Below, in pieces: positions 14,611 through 24,034 of a stretch of 27,049 bases of DNA; positions within the stretch are counted from its first letter, which is position 1; every line of letters begins with the position of its first letter. The translations under genes were made by a program, and so were the position numbers. The stretch covers positions 1 through 27,049 of the forward strand of contig JAILOW010000188.1 of NCBI GenBank assembly GCA_024690635.1, in the 5' to 3' direction. The notes under the pieces are model-generated. The model was not told the DNA's origin. It saw only the letters and a program-made list of their open reading frames with translations, and did no database searches. The stretch is from Butyrivibrio sp. (GTDB lineage: Bacteria > Bacillota_A > Clostridia > Lachnospirales > Lachnospiraceae).

Positions 14611-16866
14611 ATGGAATATGCCGCTTACGCCAACATAATAATAGACATATCCCATGAAAAGGTGGACAGACCCTTTCAGTACAGGATCCCGGAGAAACTG
14701 CGCCCTGTGGTTCGGATCGGAGACTGCGTTGAGATTCCCTTTGGTAAGGGCAACACTGCAAGGAAGGGCTATGTTATAGACTTTTCCGATGAGCCTGAGA
14801 TAGAGCCTGAGAGGATCAAGGATATTGCCGGTATTTCCAGGGAGGAGACCTCTGCAAAAGAGATTTCCCTGCGGCTTGCCGCCTGGATGAAGCATACCTA
14901 CGGTTCCACCATGATAGCTGCCTTAAAAACCGTTCTTCCTACGGGAAAGCAGATGAAGAGGCAGGTTCACAAATATGTATCACTACGCCTTGATGAAGTT
15001 CAGGCAAGGGATTTTTACAACGACTGCGTAAGGAAAAAGCAAAAGGCCAGGGAAAGGCTCCTTTCAGAGCTTTTGGAAAATCCAGGGGAGAGGCTTCCCT
15101 ATGAACTTATTACAGGTAAACTTGGAGTTTCAGGTGCTGCCATAAAATCCCTTGCGGATAAGGGAATCGTAAAGATCGAAGAGGAGAGCTATTTCAGAAA
15201 TCCCGTGGCTGGTGTTACCACCAGATATGAAGATAAAATCTTAAGTCCTGAGCAGCAGGAGATAGTAGATACTGTCAAAAGAGACTACGATGAGGGCAAA
15301 AGAAAAACCTATCTGATCCACGGCATCACAGGAAGCGGCAAGACTGAAGTTTATATTGCCCTTATTGATGATGTCCTTAAAAGAGGAAAGCAGGCTATTG
15401 TTTTAATACCTGAGATCGCTCTTACCTATCAGACTCTCATGAGGTTCTACAGGCACTTTGGAGACAGAGTATCTGTTATGAATTCATCTCTTTCTCCCGG
15501 AGAAAAGTTTGATCAGATGGAGAGAGCAAGGACAGGGGATATAGATATCATAATAGGTCCAAGGTCAGCTCTTTTCACACCATTTCCAAATACCGGAATC
15601 ATAATAATTGACGAGGAGCATGAGTCCTCTTATAAGAGTGAGACCATGCCCAAATACCATGCCAGGGAAACAGCAATAGAACTGTCAAAGCTTGTGCCTG
15701 ACGGAGCAAGCGTCGTTCTTGGTTCTGCCACGCCTTCTCTTGAGTCCTATTACAGGGCAAAGACGGGAGAATACCACCTCTTTGAATTAAAACGAAGGCT
15801 CACAGGAGGCACACTTCCTGCAGTTGAGATGGCGGACCTTAGAAAAGAGCTTAAAAGCGGAAACAGATCCATCTTTTCCAGAAGACTTCAGGAGCTTTTG
15901 GATGACAGGCTTAAAAAGGGCGAGCAGGCAATGCTCTTTATTAACAGAAGGGGACTGGCGGGATTTGTCTCCTGCAGAGCCTGTGGCCATGTGTTCAAAT
16001 GCCCACACTGCGACGTTTCTTTATCTGAGCACAGGGGAGGAAGGCTTGTATGCCACTACTGCGGCTATGAGGAGCCCCTTAAAAAGATCTGTCCCAAGTG
16101 CGGCTCGAAATATGTATCTTCTTTCCGGGCAGGAACCCAGCAGATCGAGGATGAGGTTAAAAAGTTCTGGCCGAATGCACGTGTTATCAGGATGGATGCG
16201 GATACCACCTCCACCAAGGGAAGCTATGACAGGATACTTTCAGCTTTTTCCAATAAAGAGGCGGATGTCCTTGTGGGGACACAGATGATCGTAAAGGGCC
16301 ACGATTTCCCGGATGTAACTCTGGTAGGCATTCTGGCTGCGGATATGTCTCTTTATGCCAGCGATTACAGGGCAAGCGAGAGAACCTTCCAGCTTCTTAC
16401 TCAGGCTGCCGGCAGAGCGGGACGAGGAACCAAACCCGGCAATGTTGTTATACAGAGCTATCAGCCTGAGCACTACAGCATCGTGGCAGCATCTCACCAG
16501 GACTACGAGGGATTCTATGAGGAGGAGATCGCCTACAGGGATCTGCTCAGATATCCTCCCGTATCCCATATGATGTCTGTGCAGATACAGAGCACCGACG
16601 ATGAACGCGGCATGGAGATAGCAACAAGGCTAAGAGCAGTTATGGAGGGCGCGGGAGTAAAAAATGCAGTATTTATCGGACCCGCCTTTTGTTCCATCGG
16701 AAGGATAAATGATGTTTTCAGACTTGCGGTGTATGTAAAGCATGATGACTATGAGGCGCTCACAGGCCTTAAGGATATGCTGGAAAAATATGTAAGAGAA
16801 CTTGAAGATATGGGAAAGATGCGCGGCATCACCATGCAATTTGACTTTGATCCCATAAATATGTAG
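14611..16866 (+). CDS. priA: Primosomal protein N' (PriA), replication-restart helicase
   Basis: 751 residues, normal length. A 3'-to-5' DNA helicase that reloads the replisome at stalled forks. The N-terminal ~105 residues are the DNA 3'-end-binding domain (opening YANIIIDISHEKVDRPFQY). The helicase core has Walker A GSGKT at 241-245 and the DEEH box at 334-337. A cysteine-rich zinc region from C455 to about 495 contains four CxxC pairs that bind two zinc ions. Helicase motifs such as QAAGRAGRG follow. It opens the conserved priA-def-fmt run, 49 nt after murE. Translation initiation is odd, because the ribosome site is 15 nt from the ATG. Confidence 0.95.
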   Translation: MEYAAYANIIIDISHEKVDRPFQYRIPEKLRPVVRIGDCVEIPFGKGNTARKGYVIDFSDEPEIEPERIKDIAGISREETSAKEISLRLAAWMKHTYGSTMIAALKTVLPTGKQMKRQVHKYVSLRLDEVQARDFYNDCVRKKQKARERLLSELLENPGERLPYELITGKLGVSGAAIKSLADKGIVKIEEESYFRNPVAGVTTRYEDKILSPEQQEIVDTVKRDYDEGKRKTYLIHGITGSGKTEVYIALIDDVLKRGKQAIVLIPEIALTYQTLMRFYRHFGDRVSVMNSSLSPGEKFDQMERARTGDIDIIIGPRSALFTPFPNTGIIIIDEEHESSYKSETMPKYHARETAIELSKLVPDGASVVLGSATPSLESYYRAKTGEYHLFELKRRLTGGTLPAVEMADLRKELKSGNRSIFSRRLQELLDDRLKKGEQAMLFINRRGLAGFVSCRACGHVFKCPHCDVSLSEHRGGRLVCHYCGYEEPLKKICPKCGSKYVSSFRAGTQQIEDEVKKFWPNARVIRMDADTTSTKGSYDRILSAFSNKEADVLVGTQMIVKGHDFPDVTLVGILAADMSLYASDYRASERTFQLLTQAAGRAGRGTKPGNVVIQSYQPEHYSIVAASHQDYEGFYEEEIAYRDLLRYPPVSHMMSVQIQSTDDERGMEIATRLRAVMEGAGVKNAVFIGPAFCSIGRINDVFRLAVYVKHDDYEALTGLKDMLEKYVRELEDMGKMRGITMQFDFDPINM

Positions 16867-16916
16867 CATTGTTTTAGATAAATGATAATAGATGTTTCAA
16901 GAAAACGGAGAATGAT

Positions 16917-17426
16917 ATGGCACTTAGAGAGATCAGAGAATACGGAGATGAAGTTCTTGCAAAGCCCTGCAAGGAGGTAAAGGAAGTTACTCCCAGGATC
17001 AGGGAACTTGTTGAGGATATGAAAGAGACCATGTATGAGGCAAACGGCGTAGGCCTTGCAGCACCTCAGGTGGGAATCCTTAAAAGGATCGTTGTGATAG
17101 ATGTTTCTGCAGAGCAGGACAGCCCCATCGTTATGATCAATCCTGTTATTTTGGAGGCTGACGGCGAACAGACAGGCTATGAGGGATGTCTTTCCCTTCC
17201 CGGAAAATCAGGTATCGTCACAAGGCCCAATCATGTTAAAGCCAAGGCTTTTGACCTTGATATGAATGAGTACACCATTGAGGGAGAGGGACTTTTGGCA
17301 AGAGCTGTCTGTCACGAACTTGATCACCTTGACGGTCACATGTACGTTGAAAAGGTCGAGGGCGATCTTGTGGACAACGAGGAACTTATGGCACAGCAGG
17401 AACAGGAGTACATGGAAGAAGGATGA
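16917..17426 (+). CDS. def: Peptide deformylase
   Basis: 169 residues. A metalloenzyme that removes the formyl group from new proteins. The three family motifs are intact: GVGLAAPQVG near 41-50, EGCLS at 89-93 (C91 is a metal ligand), and HELDH at 133-137 (two His ligands and the catalytic Glu). CGGAG at 16906-16910 sets the start. It lies 50 nt after priA and overlaps fmt by 4 nt, so the enzyme that removes formyl groups is translationally coupled to the one that makes formyl-Met-tRNA. Confidence 0.96.
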   Translation: MALREIREYGDEVLAKPCKEVKEVTPRIRELVEDMKETMYEANGVGLAAPQVGILKRIVVIDVSAEQDSPIVMINPVILEADGEQTGYEGCLSLPGKSGIVTRPNHVKAKAFDLDMNEYTIEGEGLLARAVCHELDHLDGHMYVEKVEGDLVDNEELMAQQEQEYMEEG

Positions 17427-18400
17427 AGATAATTTTTATGGGAACTCCGGACTTTGCAAGGTCCGCTCTTGAAAAGATAATTGAGGCGGGGCATGAAGTC
17501 CTTCTTGCGGTTACACAGCCCGACAAGCCAAAGGGCAGAAGCGGCCAGCTCCAGATATCTGAGGTCAAGGCCTGTGCCCTTGAACATAACATACCGGTAT
17601 TTCAGCCTGAGAGGATAAAGCTTCCGGAGAATGTGGCCGAGCTTAAAAAATATGATGCTGACATCTATGTTGTGGCAGCCTTTGGACAGATCCTGTCAAA
17701 GGAGATACTTGATATTCCAAGGCTTGGATGCGTAAATATCCATGCCTCCCTTCTTCCCAAATACAGAGGGGCGGCGCCTATTCAGCAGGCTATAATTGAC
17801 GGAGAAAAAGAGACCGGCGTTACCATCATGCAGATGGCAGCAGGTATGGATACGGGAGATATTCTCCTTCAAAGAGCCCTTCCGATATCCGATGATGAAA
17901 CCGGAGGAGGCCTTTTTGACAAGCTCTCAGCTCTTGGTGGCGAACTCATAGTTGAGGTACTTCCTCTTATAGAGAGGGGTGAACTTACTGCTATCCCTCA
18001 GGATGAAGAAAAGGCAACCAAGTGCGGCAAGCTTTCCAAGGATATGGGCATCATGGACTTTTCAAGGGATGCGGCTTCACTTTGCAACCTGGTAAGAGGA
18101 CTTAATCCCTGGCCCAGCGCCTTTACACATCTAAACGGCAAGGTGCTGAAGATCTGGAAGGCAGCAGTACTTACGGATGAACAGGTAAAAGAGCTTTCAC
18201 AGCAGCCGGGAGCAAAGCTTTTAGCCAATGGCGGCGAGCGCAGCGGATCCGTGGTCCTTACCACAAAGACAGAGCTTGTGATAAAAACAGGCGAAGGCTT
18301 TTTGTCTGTGACAGAGCTTCAGCTTGAAGGCAAAAAGAGAATGCCGGTTTCGGATTTTCTGCTTGGATATAAGATCGAAGAAGGAACAGTTTTGAGGTGA
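17423..18400 (+). CDS. fmt: Methionyl-tRNA formyltransferase
   Basis: 325 residues. It formylates initiator Met-tRNA using 10-formyltetrahydrofolate. The N-terminal catalytic domain carries HASLLPKYRGAAPI from H107, and GVTIMQM and MDTGDIL follow. The C-terminal ~110 residues fit the tRNA-binding OB-type domain. The start ATG overlaps the def stop as ATGA. A terminator hairpin overlaps the fmt stop codon, so the priA-def-fmt transcript ends here instead of running into rsmB, as it would in the usual gene order. Confidence 0.96.
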   Translation: MKIIFMGTPDFARSALEKIIEAGHEVLLAVTQPDKPKGRSGQLQISEVKACALEHNIPVFQPERIKLPENVAELKKYDADIYVVAAFGQILSKEILDIPRLGCVNIHASLLPKYRGAAPIQQAIIDGEKETGVTIMQMAAGMDTGDILLQRALPISDDETGGGLFDKLSALGGELIVEVLPLIERGELTAIPQDEEKATKCGKLSKDMGIMDFSRDAASLCNLVRGLNPWPSAFTHLNGKVLKIWKAAVLTDEQVKELSQQPGAKLLANGGERSGSVVLTTKTELVIKTGEGFLSVTELQLEGKKRMPVSDFLLGYKIEEGTVLR

Positions 18401-18419
18401 CGAAAAGTCACCTCTTTTT
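18394..18419 (+). terminator. Intrinsic terminator overlapping the fmt stop
   Basis: Arms GAGGTGAC (18394-18401) and GTCACCTC (18407-18414) pair perfectly over 8 bp around GAAAA, followed by five T (18415-18419). The 5' arm contains the fmt TGA codon. Confidence 0.9.
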
Positions 18420-18505
18420 ATTTCATGGGAAAATTCATTGGAAACTTATGATAGGCAGATAAACCCTAAAGTGATAAAATATTAATGCATTTTTAATAAA
18501 TTTTT

Positions 18506-18511
18506 TATAAT
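18506..18511 (+). promoter_or_regulatory. Candidate -10 box for the surface-protein gene
   Basis: TATAAT lies in a very AT-rich stretch, 24 nt before the start codon and just ahead of a strong AGGAGGGG ribosome site (18523-18530). No convincing -35 is present. The terminator upstream makes a promoter in this 134-nt gap necessary. Confidence 0.45.
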
Positions 18512-18534
18512 TTATCAAATCAAGGAGGGGAAAC

Positions 18535-21500
18535 ATGAAAAGACGTATTTTATCCTGGCTGTTAGCTATTTCACTTACAGCAGGAAGTCTGGTTCCTTCA
18601 ATACCTGCTTTTGCGGCAGAGTATGCTACGAAATCAGTGTCAGAAGCATCTGTTGAAGACAGTGCAACAGAAGAAACTTCTGAAGAAGATGAAAAAGGGG
18701 AGCCGGAAGAAACTCCCGGTGAAACCGGCGATGAAGACGAGGCCGGAAAAGAGTCTGGATCGGAAGAAGGCACAGATCCTTCAGAGAATCCCGGCGAAGC
18801 TGTAGAGACACCGGCAGCTACTGAAGAAACAACAGAAACAGAGGATCCTACAGAGGAAGTTTCTGCGGCAGAGGAAAGCTCCGAAGCAGCAGACGAAGCA
18901 TCTGAGGATATCTCTTTAATTGATGATGAACAGCTCATGGAAGCAAAGCTTCTTGGTGAAGAGGATTCCGATATAACAGCTAACGAGATCGGATTCCTTT
19001 GCACTGAGGATGAAAGAACTGAAGAAATTGTAGGACCTTGTCTTACCGTTAAATCCAAAAGAGTTGGTGTCAATGTTGATGTCTATGCTGCAAAAAAGGC
19101 AGATAAAAAGAATGCCGTAAAGATCGCTACGCTTGAGAAAACCGGTAGCAAGCTGAGTTATTATGACGACGTGCTTATGTCCAAAGAGACAAAGTACCTG
19201 ATCAAAAATGCCATTAAGGCTGACTTTGCTTCTCTGGGAGCAGGTGACTTTTTCCTTTTTGCCAGATTCTACACCGGAGAAGGAAAGAGCGGATATGTTG
19301 ATTCCAAGAATACCATAAAGCTTCACAATCCCAAGGGACCTGAGATCAAGAGTATAAGAAATTCCAAAACGGCTTCGGAAGAGGACATAGACCACGATCT
19401 TACTCCTGAAGAAAAGGAACCTTTATATGGAAAGGCTGTTTTCAAAGCAAAAGAGGGAGATGGATATCTTTATTACGGACAGGGTCTTCCTACAAAACCG
19501 GCAGATGAAGAAGGAACTGAAGAGGGCGAAAATTACTTCGCTGCTACAAAGCTTCTTCCCGGCAAATATGTTGCAATAAATGAGGCTCAGAAATTAGAGG
19601 CTCTGTTTGCCGACGAATATACCGGACAGTCTCAGGTTACAGAGTTTGTTATCGGTCTTGAAGCTCCAAGCATTAAAGGTATCGATGTTATAAATTGCAT
19701 TACAGGCGCACCTATTCTCGAAAGTGTTGATCTTCCAAGCGGAAGCACAATGCGAATAAGAGGAGAGGTTATGCCTTCAGATGTTAAGGATAAGGCTGTA
19801 ACCTTTAAGAGCTCTGCGCCCAAGGTTGTATCAGTTGATGCGGGAGGTAACATAAAGGCTCTTAAGGCAACAGGAAGCGCTGATATCACCGTTTCAACTC
19901 ATGAAAAGGATTCAGCGGGAAAACCTGTTAAAGAAGTTTCATTTACAGTAAATATTACTCCTGCAGTAAATCTCAAGATCAAGAATGCAGCGTTTAAGAC
20001 AAATCCTCTTACTGCAACATATGAAAGTGATGGCGAACTTACACTTGAACTTGAATGTGATAAGGATATTGAGTGCCCTGTATCCTGGACTATAAACAAT
20101 ATTGGAGTTATCACTTTTGAGGATGAAACATACGCTTACAATTCAATGGTATCAGCAGGAACAGCCACTGCCAAAGTTGTAATGAAGAAATATGGAAAGG
20201 CTACTGTTACCGCTAATATCGGCGGAGTAAAGACTGTAACCTGCACCGTAAACGTTGACGGATGTGCAGATCTTTTTGAGGAACCCTACTGTCATAACGG
20301 AAGCTACCTTTCAGGTGTCTATGCTTTCAAAGTAGGCGAAAAGGAGATTGCTGCCTCCGGAGCAGATGCTTTAAAACTCTCAGACGGATATAACGTTATT
20401 TATTATGATCCTGAATCGCATTATCCTGTAAACAACCAGACAGTTACGATAGGTAAGAAAATGTACTTCTTTAACCCCGGCGGAACTCTTTACAGGGGAA
20501 AAACAGCTAAGGACGGCTCTAAATTTAGCGTTCTTGCAAACACAAAGGGCGAGCTTTTAACAGGCTGGCAGATTGCCGACGGCGACACTGAAGAAAAGAC
20601 AAGATATTACAGCCCTACTATAGGCTACTATGTATGTGACTCCTGGGTTAAAAAAGGAAAGGGATATACATGGGTTGATAATTACGGCTACATGAAGGAT
20701 GACGAGGGTTATCTTCTTAATAAAGATGGTGGCCACAGAGTTGACGGTCATTACTACCTGTTCAAGGGCGGACTTAAGCAGTTTGGTTTTGTTTACTTTG
20801 ACAAGGACAATAAAATTACAACCGCCAAAAAGGCAGCCTATGCTATGTACTGCGATCCTGCCACGGGAGAAGTGTATGCAAGTACTTCAACAAAATCAGG
20901 TCTTTTTGCAGTTAATGGCAAGCCTTATCTTGCTGACGAGTTCGGAATGGTTGGCTATAACAAAATCGCACAGGATAAATATACCGGATATTACTACTAC
21001 TGCGGTAAGGCCGGCGTAATTGAGAAAAAGAAGTTTATCTCTGTTACTTTTGATAAGGTAAATAAGATAACTGAGACATACTATGCAGATGCAGACGGTG
21101 TATTGTATGCTGATGGTGTTTTCTTAATCGGTGGTAAGCTTTATGAGTTTGACAAGCAGTGCAGACTTGTTGCCAATACAACCGGACATGAAACTAAGTA
21201 TTATGCAGAAGAAGATGGAGATGGTGATCCTGTTTATTTTTATGCCAAGGCAGCAAATGCAAAGAAGGCTACGGATGGCGAAATCCTGTATACCGATGCG
21301 ACATGCAAAACTAAGGTTACCAGCTGCTGGGTTTTTAAGTCCGGCGACGAAGAATATGGTACAACTCCTGCCAGACGTTATATAGACAAAAACGGTAAGT
21401 TTGCATCGGGCATGGTTACCGTAGACGGAACACTTTTCTTCTTTGATCCCGAGGATGATAACGCGTTACAACTTGGAGTAATAGATAAGTGGGTAACTTT

Positions 21501-23514
21501 CAAATATAAGGGTAAACTTTACCTTCGCGGCTCGCATGGTCAGATCTTAAATGATCCAAGTAAGTTCTTTAAGGCAAGCAAAGGAAACTATTTCAGAGCC
21601 AAGGATAAGACCGGAGTTCTTATGACCGGACTTCAGACCATAAATAAAAAGAAGTATGTGTTTACTGACGAAGGAGTACTGGATTGTCCCGGAACAGAGG
21701 GCCTTTTAGCTATAAATAAATTTCAGATTTATCTTGCTAATAAGGACTATGATAATTCTAAAGATTCAGACAGCCCTGAAAAATGGTTTGTCTATGCTCC
21801 CGGCAAGCTGGTCCTTGGTAAATATTTTTCACGTAAGGCAATCTTTAACAAAGACGGATCCATGAAGTTTAATGGCTGGGCAACCGTTGACGGCAAGAAA
21901 TATTATGTATATATGGGCAATATGCCGCAAGGCAATATTATCGTCAGGATCAAAGGAAAGTATTATTCATTTGATAATGACGGAGTTATGCGCAAAGGCT
22001 GGGCCCTTCTCAGTAGTCCTGATATAGTGGATGTAGAGACCTTAGCTTACGAAGAATTTGAGTATGACGGAGCTGCATACTACTACTTTGATCCCAAGAC
22101 AGGAGCCATGGCTACCGGCTGGAAGACCATGAATACTCTCAGGATCGATTCTTTCGGTAACGTGATAGATGATGTTGAAAAAGGCGTTACCGGAACAAAG
22201 AAAAAGATCTATTTCAATACTGCTACAACAAATGAATATCCTGTCGGAGCTCTTGTTCGTAATATGGACTTTATTGTAGGCGGCAAGCTCTACAGATTTA
22301 ACGCAGACGGAAGTGCTGCTACAGGAGTTGAGGGATTTGTCAGCGATGAGCCCGGAGATTTATCTGTTGACAGAATAAGAACTTACAAAAAAGCTGACGG
22401 AACTCTTGCCAAGGGCAGAACTCTTGTAAAGACCGCAGCCGGTAGTGTTTATATGTACTTTAGCCTGGCTGACGGAGTAAAAGAAACCAATGTTGTAAGA
22501 AAGACCGGAAAGAAGTGGTACTACTATGACAGTAACGGACAGTCTTCAACAGCGGTTCAATTAAAACACAGAGGATCAGATAAGGCTGTAACCGCTGTAT
22601 TTAATGCAGACGGAAGTATCAAGCAGTTTGTAATGCAGGATAGAATCGGAACAGTAGTAAAGAATGATTTTGTCGTTGATGCTATTTCCTATGAATATTA
22701 CGTTCTTGGAAAAGACGGACTTCCTCTTACAGGCATGGTGACTATACCCGGAATGAACATGACCATGAATGTTGCTGGCGACGGAAAAGGCATAACAGTA
22801 AAAACTATGTCTATTCCTGAAGGAAACTACCAGCTTAAGAAAATTGGCAAAAAGTATTACATGCTTATGAACGGTGTGGTGGTGAATAAGAATCTGGTTA
22901 CTTCCGTTGACCTGGAACAGGCTAATTACGATTATGGATCAAGATTCATCGTTGTGGATTCTTTTGATGAAAGTACTTTTGATTCTTTGTCCTCTGCTGA
23001 CAAGGCTTATGCGGAAAAATGCATGAGATACAATGATGCGATTGATGAAGTGCTCGACCAGCCTTTGGTTATTATTTTAAATCCTGATGGATCGGTGAAG
23101 ACAGGTGCTGTCAAGACATATGCGGGAACTTATTACACCAATAAGTTTGGTATTCCTCTTGACCTTTTGTCTCCTTTTGTTGGAAAGGGAGGCTGGAGAA
23201 TCTCATCTTGTATGGGCAATAAAGCCGGATCTATGGAACTTGAAGCTGTGAATGCCAAGAGCATTAATCCTGATGTCAAGCGTACACTTGTATTTTCCTG
23301 GGATGAAAACGGTAAGCTCCTTCCTATCACAGATAAAGCAACAGGAAAGAAAGTTACCGGAATCTTTGCCCTTTCAAAGATGGCTGGTGTCTGCGTGATA
23401 ATTAAGAACGGCAAGTTATCCTCAGGAAATGTAACTTTGAAATACGGACCACTTACTTTCAAAGTTGCGGTTGATAAGGAACTTGGAATAGGCGTATTGC
23501 CTATGGACGAATGA
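18535..23514 (+). CDS. Large secreted surface protein with Ig-like domains and cell-wall-binding-like repeats
   Basis: 1659 residues. Residues 1-27 form a Sec signal peptide: basic start, hydrophobic core and likely cleavage after AFA. Residues ~32-130 are a low-complexity Glu/Ser/Thr-rich acidic linker. An unrecognised domain spans ~135-385. Residues ~390-475 resemble a bacterial Ig-like (Big_2) domain, with SSAPKVVSVDAGGNIKAL, and a second Ig-like domain runs to ~580. The remaining ~1050 residues consist of degenerate, aromatic- and glycine-rich units such as GWATVDGKKYYVY and YYYFDPKTGAMATGWKTM, like choline- or glucan-binding cell-wall repeats. There is no LPXTG motif, C-terminal membrane helix or catalytic domain that I can see. 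I infer non-covalent wall attachment and an adhesin or scaffold role; the ligand is unknown. It has its own ribosome site and terminator, so it is an independent unit. Confidence 0.85.
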   Translation: MKRRILSWLLAISLTAGSLVPSIPAFAAEYATKSVSEASVEDSATEETSEEDEKGEPEETPGETGDEDEAGKESGSEEGTDPSENPGEAVETPAATEETTETEDPTEEVSAAEESSEAADEASEDISLIDDEQLMEAKLLGEEDSDITANEIGFLCTEDERTEEIVGPCLTVKSKRVGVNVDVYAAKKADKKNAVKIATLEKTGSKLSYYDDVLMSKETKYLIKNAIKADFASLGAGDFFLFARFYTGEGKSGYVDSKNTIKLHNPKGPEIKSIRNSKTASEEDIDHDLTPEEKEPLYGKAVFKAKEGDGYLYYGQGLPTKPADEEGTEEGENYFAATKLLPGKYVAINEAQKLEALFADEYTGQSQVTEFVIGLEAPSIKGIDVINCITGAPILESVDLPSGSTMRIRGEVMPSDVKDKAVTFKSSAPKVVSVDAGGNIKALKATGSADITVSTHEKDSAGKPVKEVSFTVNITPAVNLKIKNAAFKTNPLTATYESDGELTLELECDKDIECPVSWTINNIGVITFEDETYAYNSMVSAGTATAKVVMKKYGKATVTANIGGVKTVTCTVNVDGCADLFEEPYCHNGSYLSGVYAFKVGEKEIAASGADALKLSDGYNVIYYDPESHYPVNNQTVTIGKKMYFFNPGGTLYRGKTAKDGSKFSVLANTKGELLTGWQIADGDTEEKTRYYSPTIGYYVCDSWVKKGKGYTWVDNYGYMKDDEGYLLNKDGGHRVDGHYYLFKGGLKQFGFVYFDKDNKITTAKKAAYAMYCDPATGEVYASTSTKSGLFAVNGKPYLADEFGMVGYNKIAQDKYTGYYYYCGKAGVIEKKKFISVTFDKVNKITETYYADADGVLYADGVFLIGGKLYEFDKQCRLVANTTGHETKYYAEEDGDGDPVYFYAKAANAKKATDGEILYTDATCKTKVTSCWVFKSGDEEYGTTPARRYIDKNGKFASGMVTVDGTLFFFDPEDDNALQLGVIDKWVTFKYKGKLYLRGSHGQILNDPSKFFKASKGNYFRAKDKTGVLMTGLQTINKKKYVFTDEGVLDCPGTEGLLAINKFQIYLANKDYDNSKDSDSPEKWFVYAPGKLVLGKYFSRKAIFNKDGSMKFNGWATVDGKKYYVYMGNMPQGNIIVRIKGKYYSFDNDGVMRKGWALLSSPDIVDVETLAYEEFEYDGAAYYYFDPKTGAMATGWKTMNTLRIDSFGNVIDDVEKGVTGTKKKIYFNTATTNEYPVGALVRNMDFIVGGKLYRFNADGSAATGVEGFVSDEPGDLSVDRIRTYKKADGTLAKGRTLVKTAAGSVYMYFSLADGVKETNVVRKTGKKWYYYDSNGQSSTAVQLKHRGSDKAVTAVFNADGSIKQFVMQDRIGTVVKNDFVVDAISYEYYVLGKDGLPLTGMVTIPGMNMTMNVAGDGKGITVKTMSIPEGNYQLKKIGKKYYMLMNGVVVNKNLVTSVDLEQANYDYGSRFIVVDSFDESTFDSLSSADKAYAEKCMRYNDAIDEVLDQPLVIILNPDGSVKTGAVKTYAGTYYTNKFGIPLDLLSPFVGKGGWRISSCMGNKAGSMELEAVNAKSINPDVKRTLVFSWDENGKLLPITDKATGKKVTGIFALSKMAGVCVIIKNGKLSSGNVTLKYGPLTFKVAVDKELGIGVLPMDE

Positions 23515-23554
23515 TAGCAGATTATAATATCGTAAAACAGTACAGGCTTAATTT

Positions 23555-23583
23555 AAACGGCACCCTTTTTGGGTGCCGTTTTT
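23555..23583 (+). terminator. Intrinsic terminator after the surface-protein gene
   Basis: Arms 23555-23565 and 23571-23581 pair perfectly over 11 bp (AAACGGCACCC/GGGTGCCGTTT) with loop TTTTT, ending in a five-T run that overlaps the arm. It lies 41 nt after the stop. The A-residues on the 5' side could let it work on both strands. Confidence 0.9.
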
Positions 23584-23598
23584 AGCTTTTTTAGAAAA

Positions 23599-24004
23599 CT
23601 AGTGTATGGGTTTGCCGGAGAGCAGACACTAGAAATGAACAAGTATAGAAAACTAGTGTAGGATTTGCCGGAGAGTGGGCACTAGAAAAAAGATAAATAG
23701 AAGAATCTAGTGTAGAGCATACCAAAAAGTGAACACTAGAAAAAGAAAAAATAAAAGAATCTAGTGTAGAGCATACCAAAAAGTGAACACTGGAAAAAGA
23801 AAAAATAAAAGAATCTAGTGTAGAGCGTGCCAAAAAGTGAACACTAGAAAAAGAGCAAATACATGAATCTAGTGCATGTGCTGCTCAAAAGCATACACTA
23901 GAAAAAAGATAAGCACAGGAAATTAGTGCAGAGTCGGTGATATTTAGACACTGGGAAATAGAATAGTACCTTTGTTTAGTGTATTTATAAAGGACCAAGA
24001 CCTG
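23599..24004. repeat. Tandem array of palindrome-bounded units, 54-bp period
   Basis: Units begin with CTAGTGT and end with ACACTAG (a 32-34 nt hairpin-capable element), separated by ~21 nt of A-rich linker. Unit starts are at 23599, 23653, 23707, 23761, 23815, 23869 and 23923, every step exactly 54; a decayed eighth begins at 23976. Arm changes in units 2 and 4 keep G-U pairing, and unit 6 extends its stem inward. Loop interiors fall into types: units 1-2 share TTTGCCGGAGAG, units 3-5 share AGAGCATACCAAAAAGTGA apart from a few changes, and units 6-8 differ. The stretch 23515-24165 has no convincing protein gene. Function unknown. Confidence 0.9.
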
Positions 24005-24034
24005 AATACGAACAAAAGTGTCAATTAGGGAAAA

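Noticed and set aside
18435..19073. Minus-strand Ser-rich open frame of 212 codons
   Set aside because: It is the reverse reading of the Glu-rich linker of the surface protein, where GAA codons read as TTC and related codons. It has no independent ribosome site or neighbour support.
18535..23514. LPXTG or C-terminal membrane anchor in the surface protein
   Set aside because: The C-terminus ends in a non-repeat segment with no sorting motif, hydrophobic helix or basic tail.
23591..23833. Minus-strand open frame of 80 codons with an 18-residue repeat
   Set aside because: It is a by-product of the 54-bp period being a multiple of three. The frame begins inside the array, has no ribosome site and does not cover the outer units.
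23599..24004. CRISPR array
   Set aside because: Period 54 with regular units looks similar at first, but the stretches between the conserved arms are shared among neighbouring units and the linkers are repetitive A-rich sequence. There are no unique spacers, and no cas genes nearby.
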